Positions 36,485 to 50,537 of a stretch of DNA of 64,000 bases are shown in pieces. The position numbers and the translations under genes are program-made. Source of the DNA: Ascidia mentula (Eukaryota > Chordata > Ascidiacea > Phlebobranchia > Ascidiidae); contig OX387197.1 in the NCBI GenBank assembly GCA_947561715.1, positions 16,055,001 to 16,119,000 of the forward strand, given 5' to 3'. The notes beneath the pieces are model-generated. The model made no database searches, was not told where the DNA came from, and saw nothing but the letters and a program-made list of their open reading frames with translations. Every line of letters starts with the position of its first letter. The first letter of the stretch is position 1.

Positions 36485-39400
36485 TCGCCCATTGTTAAGT
36501 GGGTCGCGAAAAAAACAGAGTCCAGCCTATGTCTCCCATTGTTAAGTGGGCTTGGGGCTCGAAAAAAACGGAGTCCAGCCTATCCCATCCAGTCTTAACT
36601 TCGGCCCTATCTCGCCCATTGTTAAGTGGGTCGCGAAAAAAAACAGTGTCCAGCCTATGTCGCCCATTGTTAAGTGGGCTTGGGGCTCGAAAAAAACAGA
36701 GTCCAGCCTATCCCACCCAGTCTTAACTTCGGCCCTATCTCGCCCATTGTTAAGTGGGTCGCGAAAAAAACAGAGTCCAGCCTATGTCTCCCATTGTTAA
36801 GTGGGCTTTGGGCTCGAAAAAAACAGAGTCCAGCCTATCCCACCCAGTCTTAACTTCGGCCCTATCTAGCCCATTGTTAAGTGGGTCGCGAAAAAAACAA
36901 GAGTCCAGCCTATGTCTCCCATTGTTAAGTGGGCTTGGGGCTCGAAAAAAACAGAGTCCAGCCTATCCCACCCAGTCTTAACTTCGGCCCTATCTCGCCC
37001 ATTGTTAAGTGGGTCGCGAAAAAAACAGAGTCCAGCCTATGTCTCCCATTGTTAAGTGGGCTTGGGGCTCGAAAAAAACAGAGTCCAGCCTATCCCACCC
37101 AGTCTTAACTTCGGCCCTATCTCGCCCATTGTTAAGTGGGTCGCGAAAAAAACAGAGTCCAGCCTATGTCTCCCATTGTTAAGTGGGCTTTGGGCTCGAA
37201 AAAAACAGAGTCCAGCCTATCCCACCCAGTCTTAACTTCGGCCCTATCTAGCCCATTGTTAAGTGGGTCGCGAAAAAAACAGAGTCCAGCCTATGTCTCC
37301 CATTGTTAAGTGGGCTTGGGGCTCGAAAAAAACAGAGTCCAGCCTATAACACCCAGTCTTAACTTCGGCCCTATTTCGCCCATTGTTAAGTGGGTCGCGA
37401 AAAAAACAGAGTCCAGCCTATGTCTCCCATTGTTAAGTGGGCTTGGGGCTCGAAAAAAACAGAGTCCAGCCTATAACACCCAGTCTTAACTTCGGCCCTA
37501 TCTCGCCCATTGTTGAGTGGGTCGCGAAAAAAACAGAGTCCAGCCTATGTCTCCCATTGTTAAGTGGGCTTGGGGCTAGAAAAAAAACAGAGTCCAGCCT
37601 ATCTCACCCAGTCTTAACTTCGGCCCTATCTCGCCCATTGTTAAGTGGGTCGCGAAAAAAACAGAGTCCAGCCTATGTCTCCCATTGTTAAGTGGGCTTG
37701 GGGCTCGAAAAAAACAGAGTCCAGCCTATCCCACCCAGTCTTAACTTCGGCCCTATCTCGCCCATTGTTAAGTGGGTCGCGAAACAAACAGAGTCCAGCC
37801 TATGTCGCCCATTGTTAAGTGGGCTTGGGGCTCGAAAAAAACGGAGTCCAGCCTATCCCACCCAGTCTTAACTTCGGCCCTATCTCGCCCATTGTTAAGT
37901 GGGTCGCGAAAAAAACAGAGTCCAGCCTATGTCTCCCATTGTTAAGTGGGCTTGGGGCTCGAAAAAAACGGAGTCCAGCCTATCCCATCCAGTCTTAACT
38001 TCGGCCCTATCTCGCCCATTGTTAAGTGGGTCGCGAAAAAAACAGAGTCCAGCCTATGTCTCCCATTGTTAAGTGGGCTTGGGGCTCGAAAAAAACAGAG
38101 TCCAGCCCATCCCACCCAGTCTTAACTTCGGCCCTATCTAGCCCATTGTTAAGTGGGTCGCGAAAAAAACAGAGTCCAGCCTATGTCGCCCATTGTTAAG
38201 TGGGCTTGGGGCTCGAAAAAAACAGAGTCCAGCCTATCCCACCCAGTCTTAACTTCGGCCCTATCTCGCCCATTGTTAAGTGGGTCGCGAAAAAAACAGA
38301 GTCCAGCCTATGTCGCCCATTGTTAAGTGGGCTTGGGGCTCGAAAAAAACAGAGTCCAGCCCATCCCACCCAGTCTTAACTTCGGCCCTATCTCGCCCAT
38401 TGTTAAGTGGGTCGCGAAAAAAACAGAGTCCAGCCTATGTCTGCCATTGTTAAGTGGGCATGGGGCTCGAAAAAAACAGAGTCCAGCCTATAACACCCAG
38501 TCTTAACTTCGGCCCTATTTCGCCCATTGTTAAGTGGGTCGCGAAAAAAACAGAGTCCAGCCTATGTCTCCCATTGTTAAGTGGGCTTGGGGCTCGAAAA
38601 AAACGGAGTCCAGCCTATCCCATCCAGTCTTAACTTCGGCCCTATCTCGCCCATTGTTAAGTGGGTCGCGAAAAAAAACAGTGTCCAGCCTATGTCGCCC
38701 ATTGTTAAGTGGGCTTGGGGCTCGAAAAAAACAGAGTCCAGCCTATCCCACCCAGTCTTAACTTCGGCCCTATCTCGCCCATTGTTAAGTGGGTCGCGAA
38801 AAAAACAGAGTCCAGCCTATGTCTCCCATTGTTAAGTGGGCTTTGGGCTCGAAAAAAACAGAGTCCAGCCTATCCCACCCAGTCTTAACTTCGGCCCTAT
38901 CTAGCCCATTGTTAAGTGGGTCGCGAAAAAAACAAGAGTCCAGCCTATGTCTCCCATTGTTAAGTGGGCTTGGGGCTCGAAAAAAACAGAGTCCAGCCTA
39001 TCCCACCCAGTCTTAACTTCGGCCCTATCTCGCCCATTGTTAAGTGGGTCGCGAAAAAAACAGAGTCCAGCCTATGTCTCCCATTGTTAAGTGGGCTTGG
39101 GGCTCGAAAAAAACAGAGTCCAGCCTATCCCACCCAGTCTTAACTTCGGCCCTATCTCGCCCATTGTTAAGTGGGTCGCGAAAAAAACAGAGTCCAGCCT
39201 ATGTCTCCCATTGTTAAGTGGGCTTTGGGCTCGAAAAAAACAGAGTCCAGCCTATCCCACCCAGTCTTAACTTCGGCCCTATCTAGCCCATTGTTAAGTG
39301 GGTCGCGAAAAAAACAGAGTCCAGCCTATGTCTCCCATTGTTAAGTGGGCTTGGGGCTCGAAAAAAACAGAGTCCAGCCTATAACACCCAGTCTTAACTT

Positions 39401-39987
39401 CGGCCCTATTTCGCCCATTGTTAAGTGGGTCGCGAAAAAAACAGAGTCCAGCCTATGTCTCCCATTGTTAAGTGGGCTTGGGGCTCGAAAAAAACAGAGT
39501 CCAGCCTATAACACCCAGTCTTAACTTCGGCCCTATCTCGCCCATTGTTGAGTGGGTCGCGAAAAAAACAGAGTCCAGCCTATGTCTCCCATTGTTAAGT
39601 GGGCTTGGGGCTAGAAAAAAAACAGAGTCCAGCCTATCTCACCCAGTCTTAACTTCGGCCCTATCTCGCCCATTGTTAAGTGGGTCGCGAAAAAAACAGA
39701 GTCCAGCCTATGTCTCCCATTGTTAAGTGGGCTTGGGGCTCGAAAAAAACAGAGTCCAGCCTATCCCACCCAGTCTTAACTTCGGCCCTATCTCGCCCAT
39801 TGTTAAGTGGGTCGCGAAACAAACAGAGTCCAGCCTATGTCGCCCATTGTTAAGTGGGCTTGGGGCTCGAAAAAAACGGAGTCCAGCCTATCCCACCCAG
39901 TCTTAACTTCGGCCCTATCTCGCCCATTGTTAAGTGGGTCGCGAAAAAAACAGAGTCCAGCCTATGTCTCCCATTGTTAAGTGGGCT
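36485..39987 (+). repeat. Duplicated 1.47-kb segment at 2035-bp offset
   Basis: Sequence 36485-37952 matches 38520-39987. Shared rare markers are AAACGGAGTCC near 36568 and 38603, GTTGAGTGGG near 37513 and 39548, TATCTCACCC, and the interrupted A tract GAAACAAAC near 37783 and 39818. About 570 bp of ordinary satellite (37953-38519) separates the copies. Further copies of parts of this block occur near 41.2, 49.0, 50.5 and 58.2 kb. Confidence 0.75.
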
Positions 39988-40738
39988 TTGGGCTCGAAAA
40001 AAACAGAGTCCAGCCTATCCCACCCAGTCTTCACTTCGGCCCTATCTAGCCCATTGTTAAGTGGGTTGCGAAAAAAACAAGAGTCCAGCCTATGTCTCCC
40101 ATTGTTAAGTGGGCTTGGGGCTCGAAAAAAACAGAGTCCAGCCTATCCCACCCAGTCTTAACTTCGGCCCTATCTAGCCCATTGTTAAGTGGGTCGCGAA
40201 AAAAACAGAGTCCAGCCTATGTCGCCCATTGTTAAGTGGGCTTGGGGCTCGAAAAAAACAGAGTCCAGCCTATCCCACCCAGTCTTAACTTCGGTCCTAT
40301 CTCGCCCATTGTTAAGTGGGTCGCGAAAAAAACAGAGTCCAGCCTATGTCTCCCATTGTTAAGTTGGCTTGGGGCTCGAAAAAAACAGAGTCCAGCCAAT
40401 GTCTCCCATTGTTAAGTGGGCTTGGGGCTCGAAAAAAACAGAGTCCAGCCTATCCCACCCAGTCTTAACTTCGGCCCTATCTAGCCCATTGTTAAGTGGG
40501 TGGCGAAAAAAACAGAGTTCAGCCTATGTCTCCCATTGTTAAGTGGGCTTGGGGCTAGAAAAAAAACAGAGTCCAGCCTATCTCACCCAGTCTTAACTTC
40601 GGCCCTATCTCGCCCATTGTTAAGTGGGTCGCGAAAAAAACAGAGTCCAGCCTATGTCTCCCATTGTTAAGTGGGCTTGGGGCTCGAAAAAAACAGAGTC
40701 CAGCCTATCCCACCCAGTCTTAACTTCGGCCCTATCTC

Positions 40739-42795
40739 GCCCATTGTTAAGTGGGTCGCGAAACAAACAGAGTCCAGCCTATGTCGCCCATTGTTAAGTG
40801 GGCTTGGGGCTCGAAAAAAACGGAGTCCAGCCTATCCCACCCAGTCTTAACTTCGGCCCTATCTCGCCCATTGTTAAGTGGGTCGCGAAAAAAACAGAGT
40901 CCAGCCTATGTCTCCCATTGTTAAGTGGGCTTTGGGCTCGAAAAAAACAGAGTCCAGCCTATCCCACCCAGTCTTAACTTCGGCCCTATCTAGCCCATTG
41001 TTAAGTGGGTCGCGAAAAAAACAGAGTCCAGCCTATGTCTCCCATTGTTAAGTGGGCTTGGGGCTCGAAAAAAACAGAGTCCAGCCTATAACACCCAGTC
41101 TTAACTTCGGCCCTATTTCGCCCATTGTTAAGTGGGTCGCGAAAAAAACAGAGTCCAGCCTATGTCTCCCATTGTTAAGTGGGCTTGGGGCTCGAAAAAA
41201 ACAGAGTCCAGCCTATAACACCCAGTCTTAACTTCGGCCCTATCTCGCCCATTGTTAAGTGGGTCGCGAAAAAAACAGAGTCCAGCCTATGTCTCCCATT
41301 GTTAAGTGGGCTTGGGGCTAGAAAAAAAACAGAGTCCAGCCTATCTCACCCAGTCTTAACTTCGGCCCTATCTCGCCCATTGTTAAGTGGGTCGCGAAAA
41401 AAACAGAGTCCAGCCTATGTCTCCCATTGTTAAGTGGGCTTGGGGCTCGAAAAAAACAGAGTCCAGCCTATCCCACCCAGTCTTAACTTCGGCCCTATCT
41501 CGCCCATTGTTAAGTGGGTCGCGAAACAAACAGAGTCCAGCCTATGTCGCCCATTGTTAAGTGGGCTTGGGGCTCGAAAAAAACGGAGTCCAGCCTATCC
41601 CACCCAGTCTTAACTTCGGCCCTATCTCGCCCATTGTTAAGTGGGTCGCGAAAAAAACAGAGTCCAGCCTATGTCTCCCATTGTTAAGTGGGCTTTGGGC
41701 TCGAAAAAAACAGAGTCCAGCCCATCCCACCCAGTCTTAACTTCGGCCCTATCTAGCCCATTGTTAAGTGGGTCGCGAAAAAAACAAGAGTCCAGCCTAT
41801 GTCTCCCATTGTTAAGTGGGCTTGGGGCTCGAAAAAAACAGAGTCCAGCCTATCCCACCCAGTCTTAACTTCGGCCATATCTAGCCCATTGTTAAGTGGG
41901 TCGCGAAAAAAACAGAGTCCAGCCTATGTCGCCCATTGTTAAGTGGGCTTGGGGCTCGAAAAAAACAGAGTCCAGCCTATCCCACCCAGTCTTAACTTCG
42001 GTCCTATCTCGCCCATTGTTAAGTGGGTCGCGAAAAAAACAGAGTCCAGCCTATGTCTCCCATTGTTAAGTTGGCTTGGGGCTCGAAAAAAACAGAGTCC
42101 AGCCAATGTCTCCCATTGTTAAGTGGGCTTGGGGCTCGAAAAAAACAGAGTCCAGCCTATCCCACCCAGTCTTAACTTCGGCCCTATCTAGCCCATTGTT
42201 AAGTGGGTGGCGAAAAAAACAGAGTTCAGCCTATGTCTCCCATTGTTAAGTGGGCTTGGGGCTAGAAAAAAAACAGAGTCCAGCCTATCTCACCCAGTCT
42301 TAACTTCGGCCCTATCTCGCCCATTGTTAAGTGGGTCGCGAAAAAAACAGAGTCCAGCCTATGTCTCCCATTGTTAAGTGGGCTTGGGGCTCGAAAAAAA
42401 CAGAGTCCAGCCTATCCCACCCAGTCTTAACTTCGGCCCTATCTCGCCCATTGTTAAGTGGGTCGCGAAACAAACAGAGTCCAGCCTATGTCGCCCATTG
42501 TTAAGTGGGCTTGGGGCTCGAAAAAAACGGAGTCCAGCCTATCCCACCCAGTCTTAACTTCGGCCCTATCTCGCCCATTGTTAAGTGGGTCGCGAAAAAA
42601 ACAGAGTCCAGCCTATGTCTCCCATTGTTAAGTGGGCTTTGGGCTCGAAAAAAACAGAGTCCAGCCTATCCCACCCAGTCTTAACTTCGGCCCTATCTAG
42701 CCCATTGTTAAGTGGGTCGCGAAAAAAACAAGAGTCCAGCCTATGTCTCCCATTGTTAAGTGGGCTTGGGGCTCGAAAAAAACAGAGTCCAGCCT
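40739..42795 (+). repeat. 2.06-kb segment also present at 50.0-52.1 kb
   Basis: The segment matches 50020-52076 at an offset of 9281 bp, sharing GAAACAAAC, AAACGGAGTCC, TATCTCACCC, GGCCATATC and the GTTGGCTT/GCCAATG pair. The right copy has a private ACATAGTCC change near 50305. Inside the segment a 944-bp offset links similar blocks near 41641 and 42585. Confidence 0.7.
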
Positions 42796-43616
42796 ATCCC
42801 ACCCAGTCTTAACTTCGGCCCTATCTCGCCCATTGTTAAGTGGGTCGCGAAAAAAACAGAGTCCAGCCTATGTCTCCCACTGTTAAGTGGGCTTGGGGCT
42901 CGAAAAAAACAGAGTCCAGCCTATCCCACCCAGTCTTAACTTCGGCCCTATCTCGCCCATTGTTAAGTGGGTCGCGAAAAAAACAGAGTCCAGCCTATGT
43001 CTCCCATTGTTAAGTGGGCTTTGGGCTCGAAAAAAACAGAGTCCAGCCTATCCCACCCAGTCTTAACTTCGGCCCTATCTAGCCCATTGTTAAGTGGGTC
43101 GCGAAAAAAACAGAGTCCAGCCTATGTCTCCCATTGTTAAGTGGGCTTGGGGCTCGAAAAAAACAGAGTCCAGCCTATAACACCCAGTCTTAACTTCGGC
43201 CCTATTTCGCCCATTGTTAAGTGGGTCGCGAAAAAAACAGAGTCCAGCCTATGTCTCCCATTGTTAAGTGGGCTTGGGGCTCGAAAAAAACAGAGTCCAG
43301 CCTATAACACCCAGTCTTAACTTCGGCCCTATCTCGCCCATTGTTAAGTGGGTCGCGAAAAAAACAGAGTCCAGCCTATGTCTCCCATTGTTAAGTGGGC
43401 TTGGGGCTCGAAAAAAACAGAGTCCAGCCTATCCCACCCAGTCTTAACTTCGGTCCTATCTCGCCCATTGTTAAGTGGGTCGCGAAAAAAAACAGAGTCC
43501 AGCCAATGTCTCCCATTGTTAAGTGGGCTTGGGGCTCGAAAAAAACAGAGTCCAGCCCATCCCACCCAGTCTTAACTTCGGCCCTATCTCGCCCATTGTT
43601 AAGTGGGTCGCGAAAA

Positions 43617-46600
43617 AAACAGAGTCCAGCCTATGTCGCCCATTGTTAAGTGGGCTTGGGGCTCGAAAAAAACAGAGTCCAGCCAATGTCTCCCATTGTT
43701 AAGTGGGTATGGGGCTCGAAAAAAACAGAGTCCAGCCTATCCCACCCAGTCTTAACTTCGGCCCTATCTAGCCCATTGTTAAGTGGGTCGCGAAAAAAAC
43801 AGAGTCCAGCCTATGTCGCCCATTGTTAAGTGGGCTTGGGGCTCGAAAAAAACAGAGTCCAGCCTATCCCACCCAGTCTTAACTTCGGTCCTATCTCGCC
43901 CATTGTTAAGTGGGTCGCGAAAAAAAAAGAGTCCAGCCTATGTCTCCCATTGTTAAGTTGGCTTGGGGCTCGAAAAAAACAGAGTCCAGCCAATGTCTCC
44001 CATTGTTAAGTGGGCTTGGGGCTCGAAAAAAACAGAGTCCAGCCTATCCCACCCAGTCTTAACTTCGGCCCTATCTAGCCCATTGTTAAGTGGGTGGCGA
44101 AAAAAACAGAGTCCAGCCTATGTCTGCCATTGTTAAGTGGGCATGGGGCTCGAAAAAAACAGAGTCCAGCCTATAACACCCAGTCTTAACTTCGGCCCTA
44201 TTTCGCCCATTGTTAAGTGGGTCGCGAAAAAAACAGAGTCCAGCCTATGTCTCCCATTGTTAAGTGGGCTTGGGGCTCGAAAAAAACAGAGTCCAGCCTA
44301 TCCCATCCAGTCTTAACTTCGGCCCTATCTCGACCATTGTTAAGTGGGTCGCGAAAAAAAACAGTGTCCAGCCTATGTCGCCCATTGTTAAGTGGGCTTG
44401 GGGCTCGAAAAAAACAGAGTCCAGCCTATCCCACCCAGTCTTAACTTCGGCCCTATCTCGCCCATTGTTAAGTGGGTCGCGAAAAAAACAGAGTCCAGCC
44501 TATGTCTCCCATTGTTAAGTGGGCTTGGGGCTAGAAAAAAACAGAGTCCAGCCTATCCCACCCAGTCTTAACTTCGGCCCTATCTAGCCCATTGTTAAGT
44601 GGGTCGCGAAAAAAACAGAGTCCAGCCTATGTCTCCCATTGTTAAGTGGGCTTGGGGCTAGAAAAAAACAGAGTCCAGCCTATCCCACCCAGTCTTAACT
44701 TCGGCAATATCTCGCCCATTGTTAAGTGGGTCGCGAAAAAAACAGAGTCCAGCCAATGTCTCCCATTGTTAAGTGGGCTTGGGGCTCGAAAAAAACAGAG
44801 TCCAGCCTATCCCACCCAGTCTTAACTTCGGCCCTATCTAGCCCATTGTTAAGTGGGTGGCGAAAAAAACAGAGTTCAGCCTATGTCTCCCATTGTTAAG
44901 TGGGCTTGGGGCTAGAAAAAAAACAGAGTCCAGCCTATCTCACCCAGTCTTAACTTCGGCCCTATCTCGCCCATTGTTAAGTGGGTCGCGAAAAAAACAG
45001 AGTCCAGCCTATGTCTCCCATTGTTAAGTGGGCTTGGGGCTCGAAAAAAACAGAGTCCAGCCTATCCCACCCAGTCTTAACTTCGGCCCTATCTCGCCCA
45101 TTGTTAAGTGGGTCGCGAAACAAACAGAGTCCAGCCTATGTCGCCCATTGTTAAGTGGGCTTGGGGCTCGAAAAAAACGGAGTCCAGCCTATCCCACCCA
45201 GTCTTAACTTCGGCCCTATCTCGCCCATTGTTAAGTGGGTCGCGAAAAAAACAGAGTCCAGCCTATGTCTCCCATTGTTAAGTGGGCTTTGGGCTCGAAA
45301 AAAACAGAGTCCAGCCTATCCCACCCAGTCTTAACTTCGGCCCTATCTAGCCCATTGTTAAGTGGGTCGCGAAAAAAACAAGAGTCCAGCCTATGTCTCC
45401 CATTGTTAAGTGGGCTTGGGGCTCGAAAAAAACAGAGTCCAGCCTATCCCACCCAGTCTTAACTTCGGCCCTATCTCGCCCATTGTTAAGTGGGTCGCGA
45501 AAAAAACAGAGTCCAGCCTATGTCTCCCATTGTTAAGTGGGCTTTGGGCTCGAAAAAAACAGAGTCCAGCCTATCCCACCCAGTCTTAACTTCGGCCCTA
45601 TCTAGCCCATTGTTAAGTGGGTCGCGAAAAAAACAGAGTCCAGCCTATGTCTCCCATTGTTAAGTGGGCTTGGGGCTCGAAAAAAACAGAGTCCAGCCTA
45701 TAACACCCAGTCTTAACTTCGGCCCTATTTCGCCCATTGTTAAGTGGGTCGCGAAAAAAACAGAGTCCAGCCTATGTCTCCCATTGTTAAGTGGGCTTGG
45801 GGCTCGAAAAAAACAGAGTCCAGCCTATAACACCCAGTCTTAACTTCGGCCCTATCTCGCCCATTGTTAAGTGGGTCGCGAAAAAAACAGAGTCCAGCCT
45901 ATGTCTCCCATTGTTAAGTGGGCTTGGGGCTCGAAAAAAACAGAGTCCAGCCTATCCCACCCAGTCTTAACTTCGGTCCTATCTCGCCCATTGTTAAGTG
46001 GGTCGCGAAAAAAAACAGAGTCCAGCCAATGTCTCCCATTGTTAAGTGGGCTTGGGGCTCGAAAAAAACAGAGTCCAGCCCATCCCACCCAGTCTTAACT
46101 TCGGCCCTATCTCGCCCATTGTTAAGTGGGTCGCGAAAAAAACAGAGTCCAGCCTATGTCGCCCATTGTTAAGTGGGCTTGGGGCTCGAAAAAAACAGAG
46201 TCCAGCCAATGTCTCCCATTGTTAAGTGGGTATGGGGCTCGAAAAAAACAGAGTCCAGCCTATCCCACCCAGTCTTAACTTCGGCCCTATCTAGCCCATT
46301 GTTAAGTGGGTCGCGAAAAAAACAGAGTCCAGCCTATGTCGCCCATTGTTAAGTGGGCTTGGGGCTCGAAAAAAACAGAGTCCAGCCTATCCCACCCAGT
46401 CTTAACTTCGGTCCTATCTCGCCCATTGTTAAGTGGGTCGCGAAAAAAAAAGAGTCCAGCCTATGTCTCCCATTGTTAAGTTGGCTTGGGGCTCGAAAAA
46501 AACAGAGTCCAGCCAATGTCTCCCATTGTTAAGTGGGCTTGGGGCTCGAAAAAAACAGAGTCCAGCCTATCCCACCCAGTCTTAACTTCGGCCCTATCTA

Positions 46601-46826
46601 GCCCATTGTTAAGTGGGTGGCGAAAAAAACAGAGTCCAGCCTATGTCTGCCATTGTTAAGTGGGCATGGGGCTCGAAAAAAACAGAGTCCAGCCTATAAC
46701 ACCCAGTCTTAACTTCGGCCCTATTTCGCCCATTGTTAAGTGGGTCGCGAAAAAAACAGAGTCCAGCCTATGTCTCCCATTGTTAAGTGGGCTTGGGGCT
46801 CGAAAAAAACAGAGTCCAGCCTATCC
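43617..46826 (+). repeat. 3.2-kb segment, copy 1 of a 10,203-bp-spaced pair
   Basis: This segment matches 53820-57029 at a constant offset of 10,203 bp. Shared markers include a lost-spacer junction with the rare GGGTATGGGG connector (43705 and 53908; 46228 and 56431), the A9 tract with a lost C, and CTCGACCATT. Within the segment, the interval at about 43.35-44.3 kb is itself repeated at about 45.87-46.8 kb (offset 2523 bp), so duplications are nested. Confidence 0.75.
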
Positions 46827-47644
46827 CACCCAGTCTTAACTTCGGTCCTATCTCGCCCATTGTTAAGTGGGTCGCGAAAAAAAACAGAGTCCAGCCAATG
46901 TCTCCCATTGTTAAGTGGGCTTGGGGCTCGAAAAAAACAGAGTCCAGCCCATCCCACCCAGTCTTAACTTCGGCCCTATCTCGCCCATTGTTAAGTGGGT
47001 CGCGAAAAAAACAGAGTCCAGCCTATGTCGCCCATTGTTAAGTGGGCTTGGGGCTCGAAAAAAACAGAGTCCAGCCAATGTCTCCCATTGTTAAGTGGGT
47101 ATGGGGCTCGAAAAAAACAGAGTCCAGCCTATCCCACCCAGTCTTAACTTCGGCCCTATCTAGCCCATTGTTAAGTGGGTCGCGAAAAAAACAGAGTCCA
47201 GCCTATGTCGCCCATTGTTAAGTGGGCTTGGGGCTCGAAAAAAACAGAGTCCAGCCTATCCCACCCAGTCTTAACTTCGGTCCTATCTCGCCCATTGTTA
47301 AGTGGGTCGCGAAAAAAAAAGAGTCCAGCCTATGTCTCCCATTGTTAAGTTGGCTTGGGGCTCGAAAAAAACAGAGTCCAGCCAATGTCTCCCATTGTTA
47401 AGTGGGCTTGGGGCTCGAAAAAAACAGAGTCCAGCCTATCCCACCCAGTCTTAACTTCGGCCCTATCTAGCCCATTGTTAAGTGGGTGGCGAAAAAAACA
47501 GAGTCCAGCCTATGTCTGCCATTGTTAAGTGGGCATGGGGCTCGAAAAAAACAGAGTCCAGCCTATAACACCCAGTCTTAACTTCGGCCCTATTTCGCCC
47601 ATTGTTAAGTGGGTCGCGAAAAAAACAGAGTCCAGCCTATGTCT

Positions 47645-47804
47645 CCCATTGTTAAGTGGGCTTGGGGCTCGAAAAAAACAGAGTCCAGCCTATCCCATCC
47701 AGTCTTAACTTCGGCCCTATCTCGACCATTGTTAAGTGGGCTTGGGGCTCGAAAAAAACAGAGTCCAGCCTATCCCATCCAGTCTTAACTTCGGCCCTAT
47801 CTCG
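47645..47804 (+). repeat. Tandem B-B pair lacking an A half (2 x 80 bp)
   Basis: Two full 80-bp B halves lie side by side at 47645-47724 and 47725-47804, both ending in the rare CTCGACC variant. The A half that should separate them is missing. The junction again falls at the shared box, so it is a pure half-unit duplication. Confidence 0.85.
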
Positions 47805-50537
47805 ACCATTGTTAAGTGGGTCGCGAAAAAAAACAGTGTCCAGCCTATGTCGCCCATTGTTAAGTGGGCTTGGGGCTCGAAAAAAACAGAGTCCAGCCTA
47901 TCCCACCCAGTCTTAACTTCGGCCCTATCTCGCCCATTGTTAAGTGGGTCGCGAAAAAAACAGAGTCCAGCCTATGTCTCCCATTGTTAAGTGGGCTTGG
48001 GGCTAGAAAAAAACAGAGTCCAGCCTATCCCACCCAGTCTTAACTTCGGCCCTATCTAGCCCATTGTTAAGTGGGTCGCGAAAAAAACAGAGTCCAGCCT
48101 ATGTCTCCCATTGTTAAGTGGGCTTGGGGCTAGAAAAAAACAGAGTCCAGCCTATCCCACCCAGTCTTAACTTCGGCAATATCTCGCCCATTGTTAAGTG
48201 GGTCGCGAAAAAAACAGAGTCCAGCCAATGTCTCCCATTGTTAAGTGGGCTTGGGGCTCGAAAAAAACAGAGTCCAGCCTATCCCACCCAGTCTTAACTT
48301 CGGCCCTATCTAGCCCATTGTTAAGTGGGTGGCGAAAAAAACAGAGTTCAGCCTATGTCTCCCATTGTTAAGTGGGCTTGGGGCTAGAAAAAAAACAGAG
48401 TCCAGCCTATCTCACCCAGTCTTAACTTCGGCCCTATCTCGCCCATTGTTAAGTGGGTCGCGAAAAAAACAGAGTCCAGCCTATGTCTCCCATTGTTAAG
48501 TGGGCTTGGGGCTCGAAAAAAACAGAGTCCAGCCTATCCCACCCAGTCTTAACTTCGGCCCTATCTCGCCCATTGTTAAGTGGGTCGCGAAACAAACAGA
48601 GTCCAGCCTATGTCGCCCATTGTTAAGTGGGCTTGGGGCTCGAAAAAAACGGAGTCCAGCCTATCCCACCCAGTCTTAACTTCGGCCCTATCTCGCCCAT
48701 TGTTAAGTGGGTCGCGAAAAAAACAGAGTCCAGCCTATGTCTCCCATTGTTAAGTGGGCTTTGGGCTCGAAAAAAACAGAGTCCAGCCTATCCCACCCAG
48801 TCTTAACTTCGGCCCTATCTAGCCCATTGTTAAGTGGGTCGCGAAAAAAACAGAGTCCAGCCTATGTCTCCCATTGTTAAGTGGGCTTGGGGCTCGAAAA
48901 AAACAGAGTCCAGCCTATAACACCCAGTCTTAACTTCGGCCCTATTTCGCCCATTGTTAAGTGGGTCGCGAAAAAAACAGAGTCCAGCCTATGTCTCCCA
49001 TTGTTAAGTGGGCTTGGGGCTCGAAAAAAACAGAGTCCAGCCTATAACACCCAGTCTTAACTTCGGCCCTATCTCGCCCATTGTTGAGTGGGTCGCGAAA
49101 AAAACAGAGTCCAGCCTATGTCTCCCATTGTTAAGTGGGCTTGGGGCTAGAAAAAAAACAGAGTCCAGCCTATCTCACCCAGTCTTAACTTCGGCCCTAT
49201 CTCGCCCATTGTTAAGTGGGTCGCGAAAAAAACAGAGTCCAGCCTATGTCTCCCATTGTTAAGTGGGCTTGGGGCTCGAAAAAAACAGAGTCCAGCCTAT
49301 CCCACCCAGTCTTAACTTCGGCCCTATCTCGCCCATTGTTAAGTGGGTCGCGAAACAAACAGAGTCCAGCCTATGTCGCCCATTGTTAAGTGGGCTTGGG
49401 GCTCGAAAAAAACGGAGTCCAGCCTATCCCACCCAGTCTTAACTTCGGCCCTATCTCGCCCATTGTTAAGTGGGTCGCGAAAAAAACAGAGTCCAGCCTA
49501 TGTCTCCCATTGTTAAGTGGGCTTTGGGCTCGAAAAAAACAGAGTCCAGCCTATCCCACCCAGTCTTAACTTCGGCCCTATCTAGCCCATTGTTAAGTGG
49601 GTTGCGAAAAAAACAAGAGTCCAGCCTATGTCTCCCATTGTTAAGTGGGCTTGGGGCTCGAAAAAAACAGAGTCCAGCCTATCCCACCCAGTCTTAACTT
49701 CGGCCCTATCTAGCCCATTGTTAAGTGGGTCGCGAAAAAAACAGAGTCCAGCCTATGTCGCCCATTGTTAAGTGGGCTTGGGGCTCGAAAAAAACAGAGT
49801 CCAGCCTATCCCACCCAGTCTTAACTTCGGTCCTATCTCGCCCATTGTTAAGTGGGTCGCGAAAAAAACAGAGTCCAGCCTATGTCTCCCATTGTTAAGT
49901 TGGCTTGGGGCTCGAAAAAAACAGAGTCCAGCCAATGTCTCCCATTGTTAAGTGGGCTTGGGGCTCGAAAAAAACAGAGTCCAGCCTATCCCACCCAGTC
50001 TTAACTTCGGCCCTATCTAGCCCATTGTTAAGTGGGTCGCGAAACAAACAGAGTCCAGCCTATGTCGCCCATTGTTAAGTGGGCTTGGGGCTCGAAAAAA
50101 ACGGAGTCCAGCCTATCCCACCCAGTCTTAACTTCGGCCCTATCTCGCCCATTGTTAAGTGGGTCGCGAAAAAAACAGAGTCCAGCCTATGTCTCCCATT
50201 GTTAAGTGGGCTTTGGGCTCGAAAAAAACAGAGTCCAGCCTATCCCACCCAGTCTTAACTTCGGCCCTATCTAGCCCATTGTTAAGTGGGTCGCGAAAAA
50301 AACATAGTCCAGCCTATGTCTCCCATTGTTAAGTGGGCTTGGGGCTCGAAAAAAACAGAGTCCAGCCTATAACACCCAGTCTTAACTTCGGCCCTATTTC
50401 GCCCATTGTTAAGTGGGTCGCGAAAAAAACAGAGTCCAGCCTATGTCTCCCATTGTTAAGTGGGCTTGGGGCTCGAAAAAAACAGAGTCCAGCCTATAAC
50501 ACCCAGTCTTAACTTCGGCCCTATCTCGCCCATTGTT